64,000 bases of DNA from Corynebacterium fournieri (lineage in GTDB: Bacteria; Actinomycetota; Actinomycetes; Mycobacteriales; Mycobacteriaceae). Under the pieces are notes generated by a model, which saw only the letters and a list, made by a program, of their open reading frames with translations, made no database searches and had not been told where the DNA came from. The stretch is taken from positions 1,054,001 to 1,118,000 of the forward strand of contig NZ_CP047210.1 in assembly GCF_030408775.1 (NCBI RefSeq), given 5' to 3'. Each line of letters starts with the position of its first letter. Position 1 is the stretch's first letter. Positions 48,017 through 64,000 of this stretch are shown here, piece after piece. A program made the translations under genes and the position numbers.

Positions 48017-48829
48017 ATGGCGTTGGATTTCGAGCAGCCGTTTACGGAGCGCACTCCGCGCGTGGTCAATGCGGGGAAATTGAAGCGGGCACAAGCTCGT
48101 CGTAAAGCAAAGGCTTTCTTGGCGGAAGGAGAGAACGCTGTGGAAGCCGCCGTCGCAACAGGCGCGGCAACCGACCTCTTCGTTACCGAAGCTGCTGCCG
48201 AGCGCTTCGAGGAGATCGTGCGGGCGGCGGGCTACATGGACGTCTACACGCACGCGATCACCCAGCGGGCGGCTGAGTCGCTCGCGGACGCGGTGACCTC
48301 CACCGGCATCTTTGCAGTCTGCCGCCCGGTGCTGTGGACGGTGCCGAAGATCATGAAAGGCCGGCCGAAGTTGGTGGCGGTGTGCGTGGAAACGAACGAT
48401 CCGGGCAACGCTGGCACGATCATCCGCATTGCGGACGCAGTGGGGGCGGACGCCGTGATCTTCGCGGGCGACACCGTCGACCCGGAGGCGCCGAAAGTGG
48501 TGCGCTCGACTGCGGGCTCGTTGTTTCACATCCCCGTGGCGCGCGACCGCGACGTCCGCCGGGTGATTGGCCAGCTCGAAGACGCCGGGCTGTCCACCTT
48601 CGCCACCACGATGAACGGCGAGGTGACCCTGGCGCAGCCGGGGGAGACGCTCGCGCAGCCGACCGCCTGGCTGTTTGGCAACGAGGCGCACGGGCTTGAC
48701 GACGATATCCTTGCGGCCGCCGACCATCGCGTGTCCATCCCCATCCAGGGCAGCGCGGAATCGCTGAACCTCGCTACTGCGGCGTCGATTTGTCTGTGGG
48801 AGTCGTCGAAGGCGCTTGCCGAGGATTAG
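48017..48829 (+). CDS. TrmH/SpoU-family RNA 2'-O-methyltransferase
   Basis: The 270-residue protein has an N-terminal substrate-binding domain (about 1-95) and the SPOUT knot: VAVCVETNDPGNAGTIIRIA (motif 1), AWLFGNEAHGLDDD (motif 2) and VSIPIQGSAESLNLATAASI (motif 3). It probably 2'-O-methylates 23S rRNA or tRNA. ATG at 48017 follows a TACTCT -10 box (48004-48009) by seven bases. The gene overlaps the end of the disrupted dioxygenase gene by a few bases on the opposite strand. Confidence 0.93.
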   Translation: MALDFEQPFTERTPRVVNAGKLKRAQARRKAKAFLAEGENAVEAAVATGAATDLFVTEAAAERFEEIVRAAGYMDVYTHAITQRAAESLADAVTSTGIFAVCRPVLWTVPKIMKGRPKLVAVCVETNDPGNAGTIIRIADAVGADAVIFAGDTVDPEAPKVVRSTAGSLFHIPVARDRDVRRVIGQLEDAGLSTFATTMNGEVTLAQPGETLAQPTAWLFGNEAHGLDDDILAAADHRVSIPIQGSAESLNLATAASICLWESSKALAED

Positions 48830-49804
48830 GCACCCGGCGGGACGGGCGCACCGTTCGGCGGGTTTCCCTCGGGAGGAGTGCCTCCCGGGCCGCCAGGGCC
48901 GCCAGGTCCCCCAGGGCCGTCAGGTCCACTGCCCATGCCGGGCGCAGCGCCGCCGCCAGAGTTCGGCGTCGTGGTGTCGATGGGCACGGAGAGGGTCGCG
49001 TTGTAGCCAGATTGGATGTCGCCGGACACCTCAGGGGTCTGCTGCTCCCAGCCGTCGCTGAAGATGTTGTCGGTATCTAGCGTGATTCGGCCAAACGGCG
49101 TCACGGAGTCGGTGTAATTGTCGGTTTGGTACACCGCGTCGCACGTCCACGGAGGGGAATACCTCGAAGTGGATGTGGGGCCAGCGACCTTCGTAGCACC
49201 CGGGGATGATCGTCGTGAACTCCACGGACCCGTCATCGCCAGTGACCTGCACGCCGCGCAGGTACGTCTCGTTTTCCAGACCGGATGAATACATGGAGTA
49301 GCGGCCAGCAGCGTCGCAATGCCAGATGTAGACGGCTGCGCCCACCATCGGGGAGTTGTTTTCGACCATGTCGACGATGTTCATTTTCAACTTCAACGGC
49401 ACACCGCTTGCCGTGGAGCCGCCACCGATAGAGCCACGGATGTCGCTGCGCTCAACGCCAACTTTTTCCAACACGTCGGGCCCGTTGGAGCCGTCGCCCG
49501 GGTACGGTCCGGCCGTCTCTGTGTTCATCTCTGTGAGCTGCTCGGTTCTGCTGCTCGGCGCTGCGGATGACGCGCTTGTCGTGGATGACGTGCTCGGGGC
49601 GCATGCCGCAAGGGCAGCGGTTCCGACACCCAGCCCGAAAATTCCCAGCAGCTTGCGCCTGGAGAGGCGATTTTCAATCGTGGCCATGTCGAAGATCAGG
49701 CCTTGGTCTTCGGGATCCTCTGCCTGGTTTGGCAGCACACGGCCCTCGAATGATTTCGGCGCTTCGTTCGCACCATTCACTGTGTTGTTGTCACGGGTGC
49801 CCAC
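48826..49804 (-). pseudogene. Intradiol ring-cleavage dioxygenase-like exported protein, frameshifted
   Basis: Two frames together make a secreted dioxygenase-like protein. The first (49804 leftwards) has NQAEDPEDQG, a twin-arginine signal SRRKLLGIFGLGVG ending LAAC, AAVYIWHCDAAGRYSMYSSG and GCYEGRWPHIHFEVF with the metal-ligand His pair. Near 49150-49160 the similarity changes frame and continues as CDAVYQTDNYTDSVTPFGR to a Gly/Pro-rich end at 48826. About 20 residues expected between the two parts appear missing, so this looks like an out-of-frame deletion. The first frame itself runs on to a stop at 49031. Start GTG 49804 has AGAAGGA upstream. Confidence 0.8.
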
Positions 49805-49974
49805 TTGCAATGTCCTTCTCTGATTTGGGCGGTGCCGGGAATGTCTTGTCCCTTGCGGGATACCGGCAAAAGCACGATAAGAAACGAACCTGGATTGGCG
49901 GCACCTTTCGGCCCCGCAACACGTATGAGATGACCAAGGTTCGGCATCGCTTTAGCTGTGAGGCGGCTGTGTGA

Positions 49975-51099
<1,125 letters not shown>

Positions 51100-51111
51100 G
51101 GAGGACCAGCA

Positions 51112-53619
51112 ATGCTTATTTCTAAAAATTGGATCGTCCGTCTGCTGCAGAACGCAGGCAACGCAGACTTCAACCCCACGGACGAGGAGCTGGACGCGGG
51201 CTTTGTGCGCGTCGGTTTCGAAACCGAGGGCTACCAGCCGCTGCCGGAGATCACTGGCCCGCTGGTCATCGGCCGCGTGGCCGAGATCGAAGAGCTGACC
51301 GGGTATAAGAAGCCGATTCGGTACTGCCAGGTAGATGTGGGAGACGCCAACGGCACCGGCGAGCCGCAGGGCATCATCTGCGGCGCCCGCAACTTCGAAG
51401 AAGGCGACCTGGTGGTTGTCTCCCTGCCCGGTGCCGTGCTGCCGGGCGGTTTCGAAATCTCGGCGCGAAAGACCTACGACCACATCTCCAACGGCATGAT
51501 GGCGTCTGCTGCCGAGCTGGGGCTCGCCGCAAAGAGCGACGGCATCATCACACTGCACAGCGGGGCTGCCACCCCCGGCCAGGACGCGCGCGAAATTCTG
51601 GGCTCGGATGACACCGTCTTCGACGTCAACGTCACCCCGGACCGCGGCTACGCCCTGTCGGCCCGCGGCCTGACGCGCGAGATCGCCTCCGCGTTCGACC
51701 TCGAATTCACCGATGTCGCCCAAGAGCCGTCCATCGCCAGCATCGACGTCTCCGGCGTTCCCGCGGCAGAGGGGGAGACCATTGCGGTGACCGTGGAGGA
51801 ATCCACCAAGGCGAAGCGTTTCGGCGTGCGCACCGTCGAGGGCATCGACCCGAAGGCGAGCACGCCGTTCTGGATGCAGCGCGAACTCATGCTGGCGGGC
51901 GTGCGCTCCGTCAACGCCGCAACGGACGTGACCAACTACGTCATGCTGCTCACCGGCCAGCCGATGCACGCTTTCGACGCCGACAAGATCACTGGCGGGC
52001 TGCGCGTGCACACCGCCGCCGAGGGCGAGAAGTTTGAGACGCTGGACCACGTCGAGCGCACGCTGAGCGCGCAAGATGTTGTCATCAGCGACGACAACGG
52101 CATCCAGTCCCTGGCCGGTGTGATGGGCGGAACCACCTCCGAGATCTCCGACGAGACGGTCACCGTCCACTTTGAGGCTGCCACCTGGGACCAGCTGACC
52201 GTGGCGCGCACTGCTCGCCGGCTGAAGCTCAGCTCCGAGGCCTCCCGCCGCTTCGAGCGCGGCGTGGACCCGCAGCTGGTGGAAGCCGCGCTCGATATCG
52301 CGTGTGCGCTGCTGGTCAGCATCGCCGGTGGCACGATCAGCGCGGGCAGGACGCTTGTCGGTGGCATCGTCAAGCCTGACGCGATTGCGATGCGCGCATC
52401 CCGTCCGTCTGAGCTCATAGGCGTGGACTACGCGCGCGAGACGGTGCTGCGCCGCCTGCAGGAGGTCGGTTGCGAGGTCGCCGGCGACGGCGACGAGCTG
52501 CAGGTCACGCCGCCGACGTGGCGCACGGACATCACCGTTCCGGTGGAACTGGTTGAAGAGGTCGTGCGCCTGGAAGGTCTGGACGCCATCCCGTCGATCC
52601 TGCCCACCCCGCGCGGCGGCCGCGGTTTGAGCCCGCTGCAGCGTCGCCGACGTGCGGTGACCCACGCGTTGGCGTACTCCGGATACGCGGAGATCATCCC
52701 CACGCCGTTTATCGCCAACGACACCTTCGATACCTGGGGCCTGGACGCGGACGACGCTCGCCGCAACACCGTCAAGGTGCAAAACCCGCTGGATGCGGAC
52801 TACGCCATCCTGGGTACGACGCTCCTGCCGCCGATGCTCGAGGCAGTTGGCCGCAACGTTGCGCGCGGGCGCGGCGACGTAGCGATCTACTCGGTGGCCC
52901 AGACGTCGGAGAAGCGCGCGGACGTCTCGCCGCTTCCAGACGTGGCGCAGCGTCCGGCGGACGAGGTCATCACCGAGCTGATCGAGTCGCTGCCCACGCA
53001 GCACCTGCACGCAGCGACCGTGGCCCTGGGCAACGCCGAGCTGGAAGGCCCGTGGGGCAAGGGCCGCGCATACGAGTGGTCGGATGCCATCGAGGCCGCC
53101 CAGACCGTCGCTCGTGCGTGCGGCGTGGACTTGGATGTCGAGTCCGCCGAATACCTCCCGTGGCACCCGGGCCGCTGCGCAGCGCTGAAGTTGGATGGTG
53201 AGGTTGTCGGCCACGCCGGCGAGCTGCACCCGCAGATCTTGGAGAAGCTGGGCCTGCCGGCGCGCACCTGCGCGATGGAGATCGACCTCACCGCCATCCC
53301 GCTGGCTGAACGGCTGCCGGCGCCCCGCCTGTCTGCGTTCCCGCTGCTGAACCAGGACATCGCGTTGGTGGTGGACGAGGCTGTGGCGGCCGAGGACGTG
53401 CGCCGCGTGGTCCAGGAAGGCGCGGGTGAGCTCGTTGAGGCAGTGACGCTTTTCGACGTCTACCGTTCCGACGCCTTGGGTGAAGGCAAGAAGTCGCTTG
53501 CTTTCGGCCTGGCCTTCCGCGCACCGGACCGCACGCTGACCGAGGAGGAAGCCTCCGAGGCGCGCATGAAGGCGGCGGAGTTGGCCAAGGAACGCTTCGG
53601 GGCAGAAATGCGCGGCTAA
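51112..53619 (+). CDS. pheT: Phenylalanine--tRNA ligase beta subunit
   Basis: The 835-residue subunit has the N-terminal tRNA-binding domain (about 40-160; VIGRVAEIEEL), B3/B4 editing domain (about 215-400; AATDVTNYVMLLTGQPMHAFD), B5 domain (about 410-485), a catalytic-like core and the C-terminal anticodon-binding FDX-ACB domain (about 740-835; FPLLNQDIALVVDEAV). GGGAGGA precedes the ATG. It directly follows pheS. Confidence 0.97.
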   Translation: MLISKNWIVRLLQNAGNADFNPTDEELDAGFVRVGFETEGYQPLPEITGPLVIGRVAEIEELTGYKKPIRYCQVDVGDANGTGEPQGIICGARNFEEGDLVVVSLPGAVLPGGFEISARKTYDHISNGMMASAAELGLAAKSDGIITLHSGAATPGQDAREILGSDDTVFDVNVTPDRGYALSARGLTREIASAFDLEFTDVAQEPSIASIDVSGVPAAEGETIAVTVEESTKAKRFGVRTVEGIDPKASTPFWMQRELMLAGVRSVNAATDVTNYVMLLTGQPMHAFDADKITGGLRVHTAAEGEKFETLDHVERTLSAQDVVISDDNGIQSLAGVMGGTTSEISDETVTVHFEAATWDQLTVARTARRLKLSSEASRRFERGVDPQLVEAALDIACALLVSIAGGTISAGRTLVGGIVKPDAIAMRASRPSELIGVDYARETVLRRLQEVGCEVAGDGDELQVTPPTWRTDITVPVELVEEVVRLEGLDAIPSILPTPRGGRGLSPLQRRRRAVTHALAYSGYAEIIPTPFIANDTFDTWGLDADDARRNTVKVQNPLDADYAILGTTLLPPMLEAVGRNVARGRGDVAIYSVAQTSEKRADVSPLPDVAQRPADEVITELIESLPTQHLHAATVALGNAELEGPWGKGRAYEWSDAIEAAQTVARACGVDLDVESAEYLPWHPGRCAALKLDGEVVGHAGELHPQILEKLGLPARTCAMEIDLTAIPLAERLPAPRLSAFPLLNQDIALVVDEAVAAEDVRRVVQEGAGELVEAVTLFDVYRSDALGEGKKSLAFGLAFRAPDRTLTEEEASEARMKAAELAKERFGAEMRG

Positions 53620-53625
53620 AATTTT

Positions 53626-53673
53626 TTGCATGAATAACTTCCAGCCGACTGCATAACTGTTACACTGACAGCT
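53626..53673 (+). promoter_or_regulatory. argC promoter and possible ArgR site
   Basis: TACACT (53661-53666) ends seven bases before the argC ATG, so the arg transcript is probably leaderless. Two TGCAT elements (53627-53631 and 53650-53654), each followed by an AT-rich stretch (GAATAA, AACTG), lie 23 bases apart over the -35/-10 region. ArgR typically binds AT-rich TGCAT/TGAAT-type boxes in such positions, so repression by the cluster's own ArgR is likely but unproven. Confidence 0.5.
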
Positions 53674-54729
53674 ATGTCAGTCGGCAAAGTTGTCAAGGTC
53701 GCAGTGGCGGGAGCCACCGGGTACGCAGGCGGTGAGATCCTCCGCCTGCTGCTCGGCCACCCGTGCTACCAGGCGGGCGAGCTGGAAATTGGCGCGCTCA
53801 CGGGCGCATCCAATGCTGGGCAGAGCGTCGGCGAGCTCATGCCGCACCTGCCGGAGCTTGCGCAGCGCACTATCCAGCCCACCACAATCGAGGTGCTCGA
53901 GGGTCACGACGTCGTCTTCCTCGGCTTGCCGCACGGACACTCCGCGGCCATCGGTGCGGCGCTGCCCGACAGCGTCACCGTGATCGACTGCGCCGCGGAT
54001 TTTCGGCTGCGCAGCGCCATGGCGTGGCAGCACTACTACGGCACCGACCATGCCGGTGCCTGGCCGTACGGCCTGCCTGAATTGCCGGGGCACCGCGCGG
54101 CCGTGGCGCAGTCCAACCGCATCGCCGTACCCGGGTGCTTTCCAACGGGTGCAACACTTGCCGCATGGCCCGCGCTGCAGGCCGGCGTGGTCGAACCGGA
54201 CTTGACCGTCGTGGCCGTCACCGGCGTATCCGGGGCCGGCAAGAAGGCCAAGGTGGACATGCTCGGCGCGGAGACGATGGGCTCGCTGAAGGCCTATAGC
54301 GTCGCTGGCGCCCACCGGCACACCCCGGAAATCAAGCAGAACCTCGAAGAGGTCGCGGCCGGTGAGGTCACCGTGAGCTTTAGCCCGGTGCTGGCTCCGC
54401 TGCCGCGCGGCATCCTCACCACGGTCACCGCACCGCTGGTTGAGGGGGTCTCGGCGCAAGACGTGCGCGCCGCCTATGAACAGGCGTACGCGGACGAGCA
54501 GTTCGTGCACCTGTTGCCCGCCGGCCAGCAGCCGCAAACCCAACACGTGGTGGGCTCAAACATGTGCCACCTCCAAGTGGAGGTGGATGAGGCAGCCCGC
54601 AAGGTGGTGGCCATCAGCGCCATCGACAACCTGACTAAGGGCACCGGCGGGGCGGCGGTGCAGTGCATGAACCTCGCGCTTGGTCTGGATGAGGGGGCGG
54701 GACTGCCTCGAGCCGCGGTGGCTCCGTAA
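53674..54729 (+). CDS. argC: N-acetyl-gamma-glutamyl-phosphate reductase
   Basis: ArgC reduces N-acetylglutamyl phosphate to the semialdehyde. The 351-residue protein has the NADP loop [18 protein letters not shown], the catalytic cysteine motif [15 protein letters not shown] and [13 protein letters not shown]. It is first in argCJBDFRGH and starts at ATG 53674 with a leaderless-type promoter. Confidence 0.96.
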   Translation: MSVGKVVKVAVAGATGYAGGEILRLLLGHPCYQAGELEIGALTGASNAGQSVGELMPHLPELAQRTIQPTTIEVLEGHDVVFLGLPHGHSAAIGAALPDSVTVIDCAADFRLRSAMAWQHYYGTDHAGAWPYGLPELPGHRAAVAQSNRIAVPGCFPTGATLAAWPALQAGVVEPDLTVVAVTGVSGAGKKAKVDMLGAETMGSLKAYSVAGAHRHTPEIKQNLEEVAAGEVTVSFSPVLAPLPRGILTTVTAPLVEGVSAQDVRAAYEQAYADEQFVHLLPAGQQPQTQHVVGSNMCHLQVEVDEAARKVVAISAIDNLTKGTGGAAVQCMNLALGLDEGAGLPRAAVAP

Positions 54730-54783
54730 CCGCCAGCTCGACATCCCACGCAACCCCCTCATTTCCTGGAAGGACCACTCAAC

Positions 54784-55944
54784 ATGAGCACAATTGGAGT
54801 CACCGCCCCCCAAGGCTTTACTGCCGCCGCAACGAAGGCGGGCATCAAACCATCGGGCAAACCGGATCTCGCCGTGGTAGTCAACGAAGGACCGGACTCC
54901 AGCGCCGCGGCCGTGTTCACCCGCAATAAAGTCTTCGCCGCGCCGGTGAAGGTCAGCCGCGCAGCCGTGGCTGACGGTGCGCTCAAGGCCGTGGTGTTCA
55001 ACTCCGGCAACGCCAACGCCTGCACTGGTCAGCAGGGGCTGCATGACGCGCAAACTATGCAGCGGTTGACCGCCGAAGGCATTGGGGCTGCCCCGGCTGA
55101 AGTGGCGGTGTGCTCCACCGGCATCATCGGTGATGCGCTGCCGATGGAAACGGTGCAAAACGGAATCGAAGACGTGGTCAAGCATCTCGGCGACTTCGGC
55201 GCGGACGCCGCAACGGCCATCATGACCACCGACACCGTCACCAAGGAAGTGTTGGTCAAGGGCGAAGGCTGGACACTCGGAGGGATGGGGAAGGGCGTCG
55301 GCATGATGGCGCCGTCGCTGGCGACGATGCTGGTCTGCCTGACCACGGACGCGAAGGTAGACAGCACAGCGCTGCAGACTGCGCTTGAGCGGGCCACCGC
55401 AACCACCTTCGACACCCTCGACATCGACGGCTCGACCTCAACCAACGACACCGTCATCCTGATGGCCAGCGGAGCAAGCGGCGTGACACCGGACCAAGAC
55501 GAATTGGACGCTGCAGTGCACCAGGCGTGTGCCGAGCTCGCCGCGATGATGCAATCCGACGCGGAGGGCGTGACCAAACGCGTGTCCATCAGCGTCGAAG
55601 GCGCCGCGGATAATGCACAGGCACTCAACGCCGCACGCACGATCGGGCGCGACAGCCTGGTCAAAACTGCGATGTTCGGCTCCGACGCGAACTGGGGCCG
55701 CGTGCTTGCAGCCGTGGGCATGGCCGAGGCGGAAATGGATGCGGACAACATCTCGGTGACCTTCAACGGCCAGACGGTCTGCGAAAGCTCTACGGGCGCA
55801 CCAGGCGCGCGGGAGGTGGACCTCACCGGCGCGGACATCGAGGTTGTCGTCGACCTCGGCACCGGCGGGGAGGGGAGAGCGACGGTGCGCACCACCGACC
55901 TGTCCCACGCCTACGTCGAGATCAACTCGGCCTACACAAGCTAG
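54784..55944 (+). CDS. argJ: Bifunctional ornithine acetyltransferase/N-acetylglutamate synthase
   Basis: ArgJ transfers acetyl from N-acetylornithine to glutamate (cyclic arginine pathway). The 386-residue precursor has the self-cleavage motif [17 protein letters not shown], cleaved before the Thr of ATML into alpha and beta chains, and [25 protein letters not shown] lies upstream of the ATG. Whether it is mono- or bifunctional cannot be told from sequence; no separate argA or argE is present in this window. Confidence 0.95.
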   Translation: MSTIGVTAPQGFTAAATKAGIKPSGKPDLAVVVNEGPDSSAAAVFTRNKVFAAPVKVSRAAVADGALKAVVFNSGNANACTGQQGLHDAQTMQRLTAEGIGAAPAEVAVCSTGIIGDALPMETVQNGIEDVVKHLGDFGADAATAIMTTDTVTKEVLVKGEGWTLGGMGKGVGMMAPSLATMLVCLTTDAKVDSTALQTALERATATTFDTLDIDGSTSTNDTVILMASGASGVTPDQDELDAAVHQACAELAAMMQSDAEGVTKRVSISVEGAADNAQALNAARTIGRDSLVKTAMFGSDANWGRVLAAVGMAEAEMDADNISVTFNGQTVCESSTGAPGAREVDLTGADIEVVVDLGTGGEGRATVRTTDLSHAYVEINSAYTS

Positions 55945-55959
55945 GGAGGTGTCTGAACC

Positions 55960-56891
55960 GTGATGGCGAATCTGAACAGCGAGCAGCGTGCCACCGTCCT
56001 GGCGGAGGCGCTGCCGTGGTTGCAGCACTACCGCGACAAGATCGTGGTGGTCAAATACGGCGGCAACGCCATGGTCGATGAGGGCTTGAAGGCCGCTTTC
56101 GCCGCCGACATGGTGTTTCTGCGCACCGTCGGCGCCAAGCCGGTGGTCGTACATGGCGGCGGGCCGCAGATCAGCGCCATGCTGGCGCGTTTGGGCTTGG
56201 ATGGCGGCGAGTTCGTCGGCGGGTTCCGGGTGACTACCCCGGAGATCCTCGACGTGGTGCGTATGGTGCTCTTCGGCCAGGTGGGCCGCGACCTGCTGGG
56301 CAAAATCAATTCCCACGGGCCGTATGCCGTGGGTACCTCGGGCGAGGACGCCGGGCTGTTTACCGCCCGCCGCCGCACCGTCGAAGTCGATGGGCAGCCC
56401 CAGGACATCGGCCTGGTGGGCACGATCACAGACGTCAATCCAGCGGCGGTGATGGACATCATCGAGGCCGGGCGCATCCCGGTGGTCTCCGGCATTGCGC
56501 CGGGGACAAACGGCGAGGTCTACAACATCAACGCCGACGAGGCCGCCGGCGCACTCGCGGCGGCGATCGGGGCTGAGCGCCTAGTCGTGCTCACCAACGT
56601 GGAGGGCCTGTACACGGATTGGCCGAACAAGGACTCCCTGCTGTCCAAGATCGAGGCGGGAGAGCTGGCCAAGATGCTGCCCGGGCTGGACTCCGGAATG
56701 ATCCCGAAGATGCAGGCGTGCCTGCAGGCGGTTGAAGGCGGGGTGAAAGCGGCGCACGTGATCGACGGCCGGGTTGCCCACTCTGTGCTGCTCGAGCTTT
56801 TGACCATGGGCGGAGTGGGCACCATGGTGCTGCCGGACGATTACGACCGAGCGCAGTACCCGGACGGCACAATCTTTAGAAAGGACGACGC

Positions 56892-56895
<4 letters not shown>
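55960..56895 (+). CDS. argB: Acetylglutamate kinase
   Basis: ArgB phosphorylates N-acetylglutamate and is the usual arginine feedback point. The 311-residue amino-acid kinase has [41 protein letters not shown] and [21 protein letters not shown] precedes the start; GTG 55960 and ATG 55963 are equally possible. The N-terminal helix and C-terminal segment needed for arginine inhibition are present. The stop overlaps argD by four bases. Confidence 0.96.
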
Positions 56896-59510
<2,615 letters not shown>

Positions 59511-59561
59511 CCGTTGAACACCCCCAAATAACTCAAACGAAATTTTGAAGGAGTTTTTCTC

Positions 59562-62215
<2,654 letters not shown>

Positions 62216-62264
62216 TTGCGCATTTGCGGCGCGCATGTCGGCTCCACCGTTTAGCATGTGAGAT

Positions 62265-63443
62265 ATGAGCGTGCCAAGCAGCCACGACGCCAAGCCCCGG
62301 GGACGGAAACTCTCCGTGGTGCTTGGCGTCATTCTTGTTGGGGTGGTTCTCGCCGCCGTGGCCATCGGACGGGGCATGCTGCTGCCGTTCGGCGGCGAGG
62401 ACAGTGACGGATCCGATTTCGCCGCCGGTGGGAGACTGACGCAGCTGCACGGGGTGATCGGCTCCGAAAAACGCGGCTACTTCGAGGACCCGGACGTCAC
62501 CGCCCGGTTAGCGGAGCTCGGCTACCGCGTGGATGTGACTACAGCCGGTTCCCGCCAGATTGCCACCACCACAGATACCGCGGAGCAGGACTTCGTCTTC
62601 CCGTCCTCGGCGCCGGCGACCCAAAAAGTGCGCGAACAGGGCAGCGGCTACTCGGTGGAGTACCCGTTTTTCACCCCGATGGCGGTGGCGAGCTGGAAGC
62701 CGATCGCCGATATCCTCGCCGCAGAGGGGGTTGTGACCGAACAAAACGGCGCATACACCCTGGATGTGAACGCGTACATGGACCTGGCGCGCTCCGGCAA
62801 GCGGTGGCGCGACCTGAGCGAGGCCTACCCGTCGCCACGCAATGTGCAAATCCGCTCCACCGACATCCGCACCTCGAACTCCGCAGCGATGTACCTGTCG
62901 CTGCTGGCGTGGGAGGTGGCGCAGCGCGAACCCGACCGGGGCAACGACACTGGATTCCTCGTCGACGAACTCGCCCCGTTTTTCACCAACCAGGGCTACA
63001 GCGAGTCCTCCTCGTCCGGGCCGTTTGCGGACTACCTCAGCCAGGGCATGGGCGCAGCGCCGATGGTGATGATCTACGAGTCGCAGTTTCTGGGCGAGCA
63101 GATGCGACCAAACTCGCGCATCCGCGACGACATGGTCCTGCTGCACCTGAGCCCGACCGTGCTGGCGAACCATGGTGTCGTCGGCATCAGCGATAACGGC
63201 AAGGAACTGGCCCGCCTGCTGGCCAACGACGAGCAGCTGCAGCAACTCGCCGCCCGCCACGGATTCCGCCCTGCCAACTCCGGCAGCCTGGCGCAGGAGA
63301 TGCAAGACCATGGGCTGGACGCGCCCGCGGACTATGTCAATTCCATCGACCCGCCTTCCTACGACAGGCTTGAACAACTCATCGATAGCGTCGGGCAACG
63401 CTACGCCGGCGCACCCGCTCCGGCGAAAGGGGACGAACAGTGA
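62265..63443 (+). CDS. Membrane-anchored solute-binding-like protein
   Basis: The 392-residue protein has a basic N-terminus and one membrane segment (LSVVLGVILVGVVLAAVAIG), then an extracellular domain that looks like a type II solute-binding fold (LHGVIGSEKRGYFEDPDV, FTPMAVASWKPIADIL, GAAPMVMIYESQFLGEQ). A TAGCAT -10 box (62252-62257) lies seven bases before the ATG. The stop overlaps the next gene by four bases. The ligand is unknown. Confidence 0.7.
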   Translation: MSVPSSHDAKPRGRKLSVVLGVILVGVVLAAVAIGRGMLLPFGGEDSDGSDFAAGGRLTQLHGVIGSEKRGYFEDPDVTARLAELGYRVDVTTAGSRQIATTTDTAEQDFVFPSSAPATQKVREQGSGYSVEYPFFTPMAVASWKPIADILAAEGVVTEQNGAYTLDVNAYMDLARSGKRWRDLSEAYPSPRNVQIRSTDIRTSNSAAMYLSLLAWEVAQREPDRGNDTGFLVDELAPFFTNQGYSESSSSGPFADYLSQGMGAAPMVMIYESQFLGEQMRPNSRIRDDMVLLHLSPTVLANHGVVGISDNGKELARLLANDEQLQQLAARHGFRPANSGSLAQEMQDHGLDAPADYVNSIDPPSYDRLEQLIDSVGQRYAGAPAPAKGDEQ

Positions 63444-64000
63444 AGCGGCTCTTCGCGGCGCTCGCCGCTCTTTTAACGTTGGCGCTCGCATCCTGCGTCT
63501 CGCTGGGCAGCGACGATAAAGATGCCACAGGTTCGACTGCAGCACCCGGTGAGCAGGCCGATTTGACCATCGTCGCTGCCACCGAGCTCAAGGACCTTGA
63601 AGGCCTCGTCGAACGCGCGGCGCAGGACCTCGGGTTTTCCATCGACATGCAGTTTCCCGGCGGCACCTTGGACAATTCGCAAGCGCTCAAACGCGGCGAG
63701 TTCGACGGGGAAGTAGACGCCACCTGGTTTGCCACCAATCGCTACGTCAACCTGATCGGGGCGACGGACAAGCTCGACGGGGAGACGAAAATAGCCACCA
63801 GCCCCGTCGCGTTCGGCGTCTGGGAGGAAAGCGCGAAGCGCCTCGGTTGGGACTCAAAGCAGCCCACGTGGGCAGAGTTCGCCCAGGCCGCGGAAGCGGG
63901 CGAGTTCACCTTCGGCATGACCAACCCGCAGGCGTCAAACTCCGGGTTCTCTGCGCTCGTCTCGGTTGCCACTGCGCTGGCGGACACAGGCAACGCCATC
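63440..64000 (+). CDS. Solute-binding lipoprotein, 5' part (3' end outside window)
   Basis: The frame opens at GTG 63440, overlapping the upstream stop (GTGA), and stays open to the window edge. The first residues are a lipoprotein signal ending LALASC. The 187 visible residues resemble a solute-binding domain (DLTIVAATELKDLEGLVE, GEVDATWFATNRYVNLIG, FGMTNPQASNSGFSALV). In related operons such proteins carry a C-terminal von Willebrand A domain; that part would lie beyond the edge and is not seen here. Confidence 0.75.
   Translation, partial: MKRLFAALAALLTLALASCVSLGSDDKDATGSTAAPGEQADLTIVAATELKDLEGLVERAAQDLGFSIDMQFPGGTLDNSQALKRGEFDGEVDATWFATNRYVNLIGATDKLDGETKIATSPVAFGVWEESAKRLGWDSKQPTWAEFAQAAEAGEFTFGMTNPQASNSGFSALVSVATALADTGNAI

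Noticed and set aside
48880-48950. Gly-Pro repeat region in the dioxygenase tail as a collagen-like repeat or short tandem repeat element
   Set aside because: Only a few GGPGGP units; such Gly/Pro tails are usual in exported actinobacterial proteins of this kind.

Overview
The window is a GC-rich actinobacterial chromosome segment. The gene order (gpsA-ddl-DUF3515-thiL-ung-recG-rsmD-coaD; polA-rpsA-coaE-uvrB-uvrA-infC-rpmI-rplT; trmH-pheS-pheT-argCJBDFRGH), GTG/TTG starts and many -10 boxes 7-8 bases before start codons point to a Corynebacterium. This assignment rests on pattern recognition; no database search was run. No CRISPR array, intact prophage or complete insertion sequence was seen.

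Layout. Bases 2-9600 hold housekeeping genes: the gpsA 3' end, D-Ala-D-Ala ligase, a doubled DUF3515 protein, thiL, ung, a FakA-like kinase, recG, rsmD, coaD and a TauE-type exporter. Bases 9749-14840 are read leftwards: a polar amino acid ABC importer, a secreted membrane-anchored protein, an MFS exporter and a MarR regulator. Bases 15023-22605 are a complete kdpFABCDE potassium uptake locus. Bases 22614-24541 are an AT-richer patch with an Xre regulator/membrane protein pair and three orphan small genes, ending at an unusual tRNA(CAA). Bases 25002-43783 are mostly information-processing genes (polA, rpsA, coaE, uvrB, uvrA, infC, rpmI, rplT), interspersed with two universal stress proteins, a HelD-like helicase, a DoxX protein and a metallo-hydrolase.

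Bases 43673-47977 are the most interesting part. A tandem duplication lies behind rplT. Next comes a leftward cassette made of a NarL-type histidine kinase, a 54-residue exported two-cysteine peptide too short for routine ORF calling, a LuxR-type response regulator and a 486-residue secreted protein. A 12-base element, TACTTTCGTTCC, recurs upstream of both exported products. I propose this as a candidate uncharacterised sensing/secretion system.

Bases 48017-62215 hold trmH, a disrupted intradiol dioxygenase, pheST and the arginine biosynthesis cluster with its regulator argR inside it. The window ends in two linked exported solute-binding-like proteins, the second cut by the edge.
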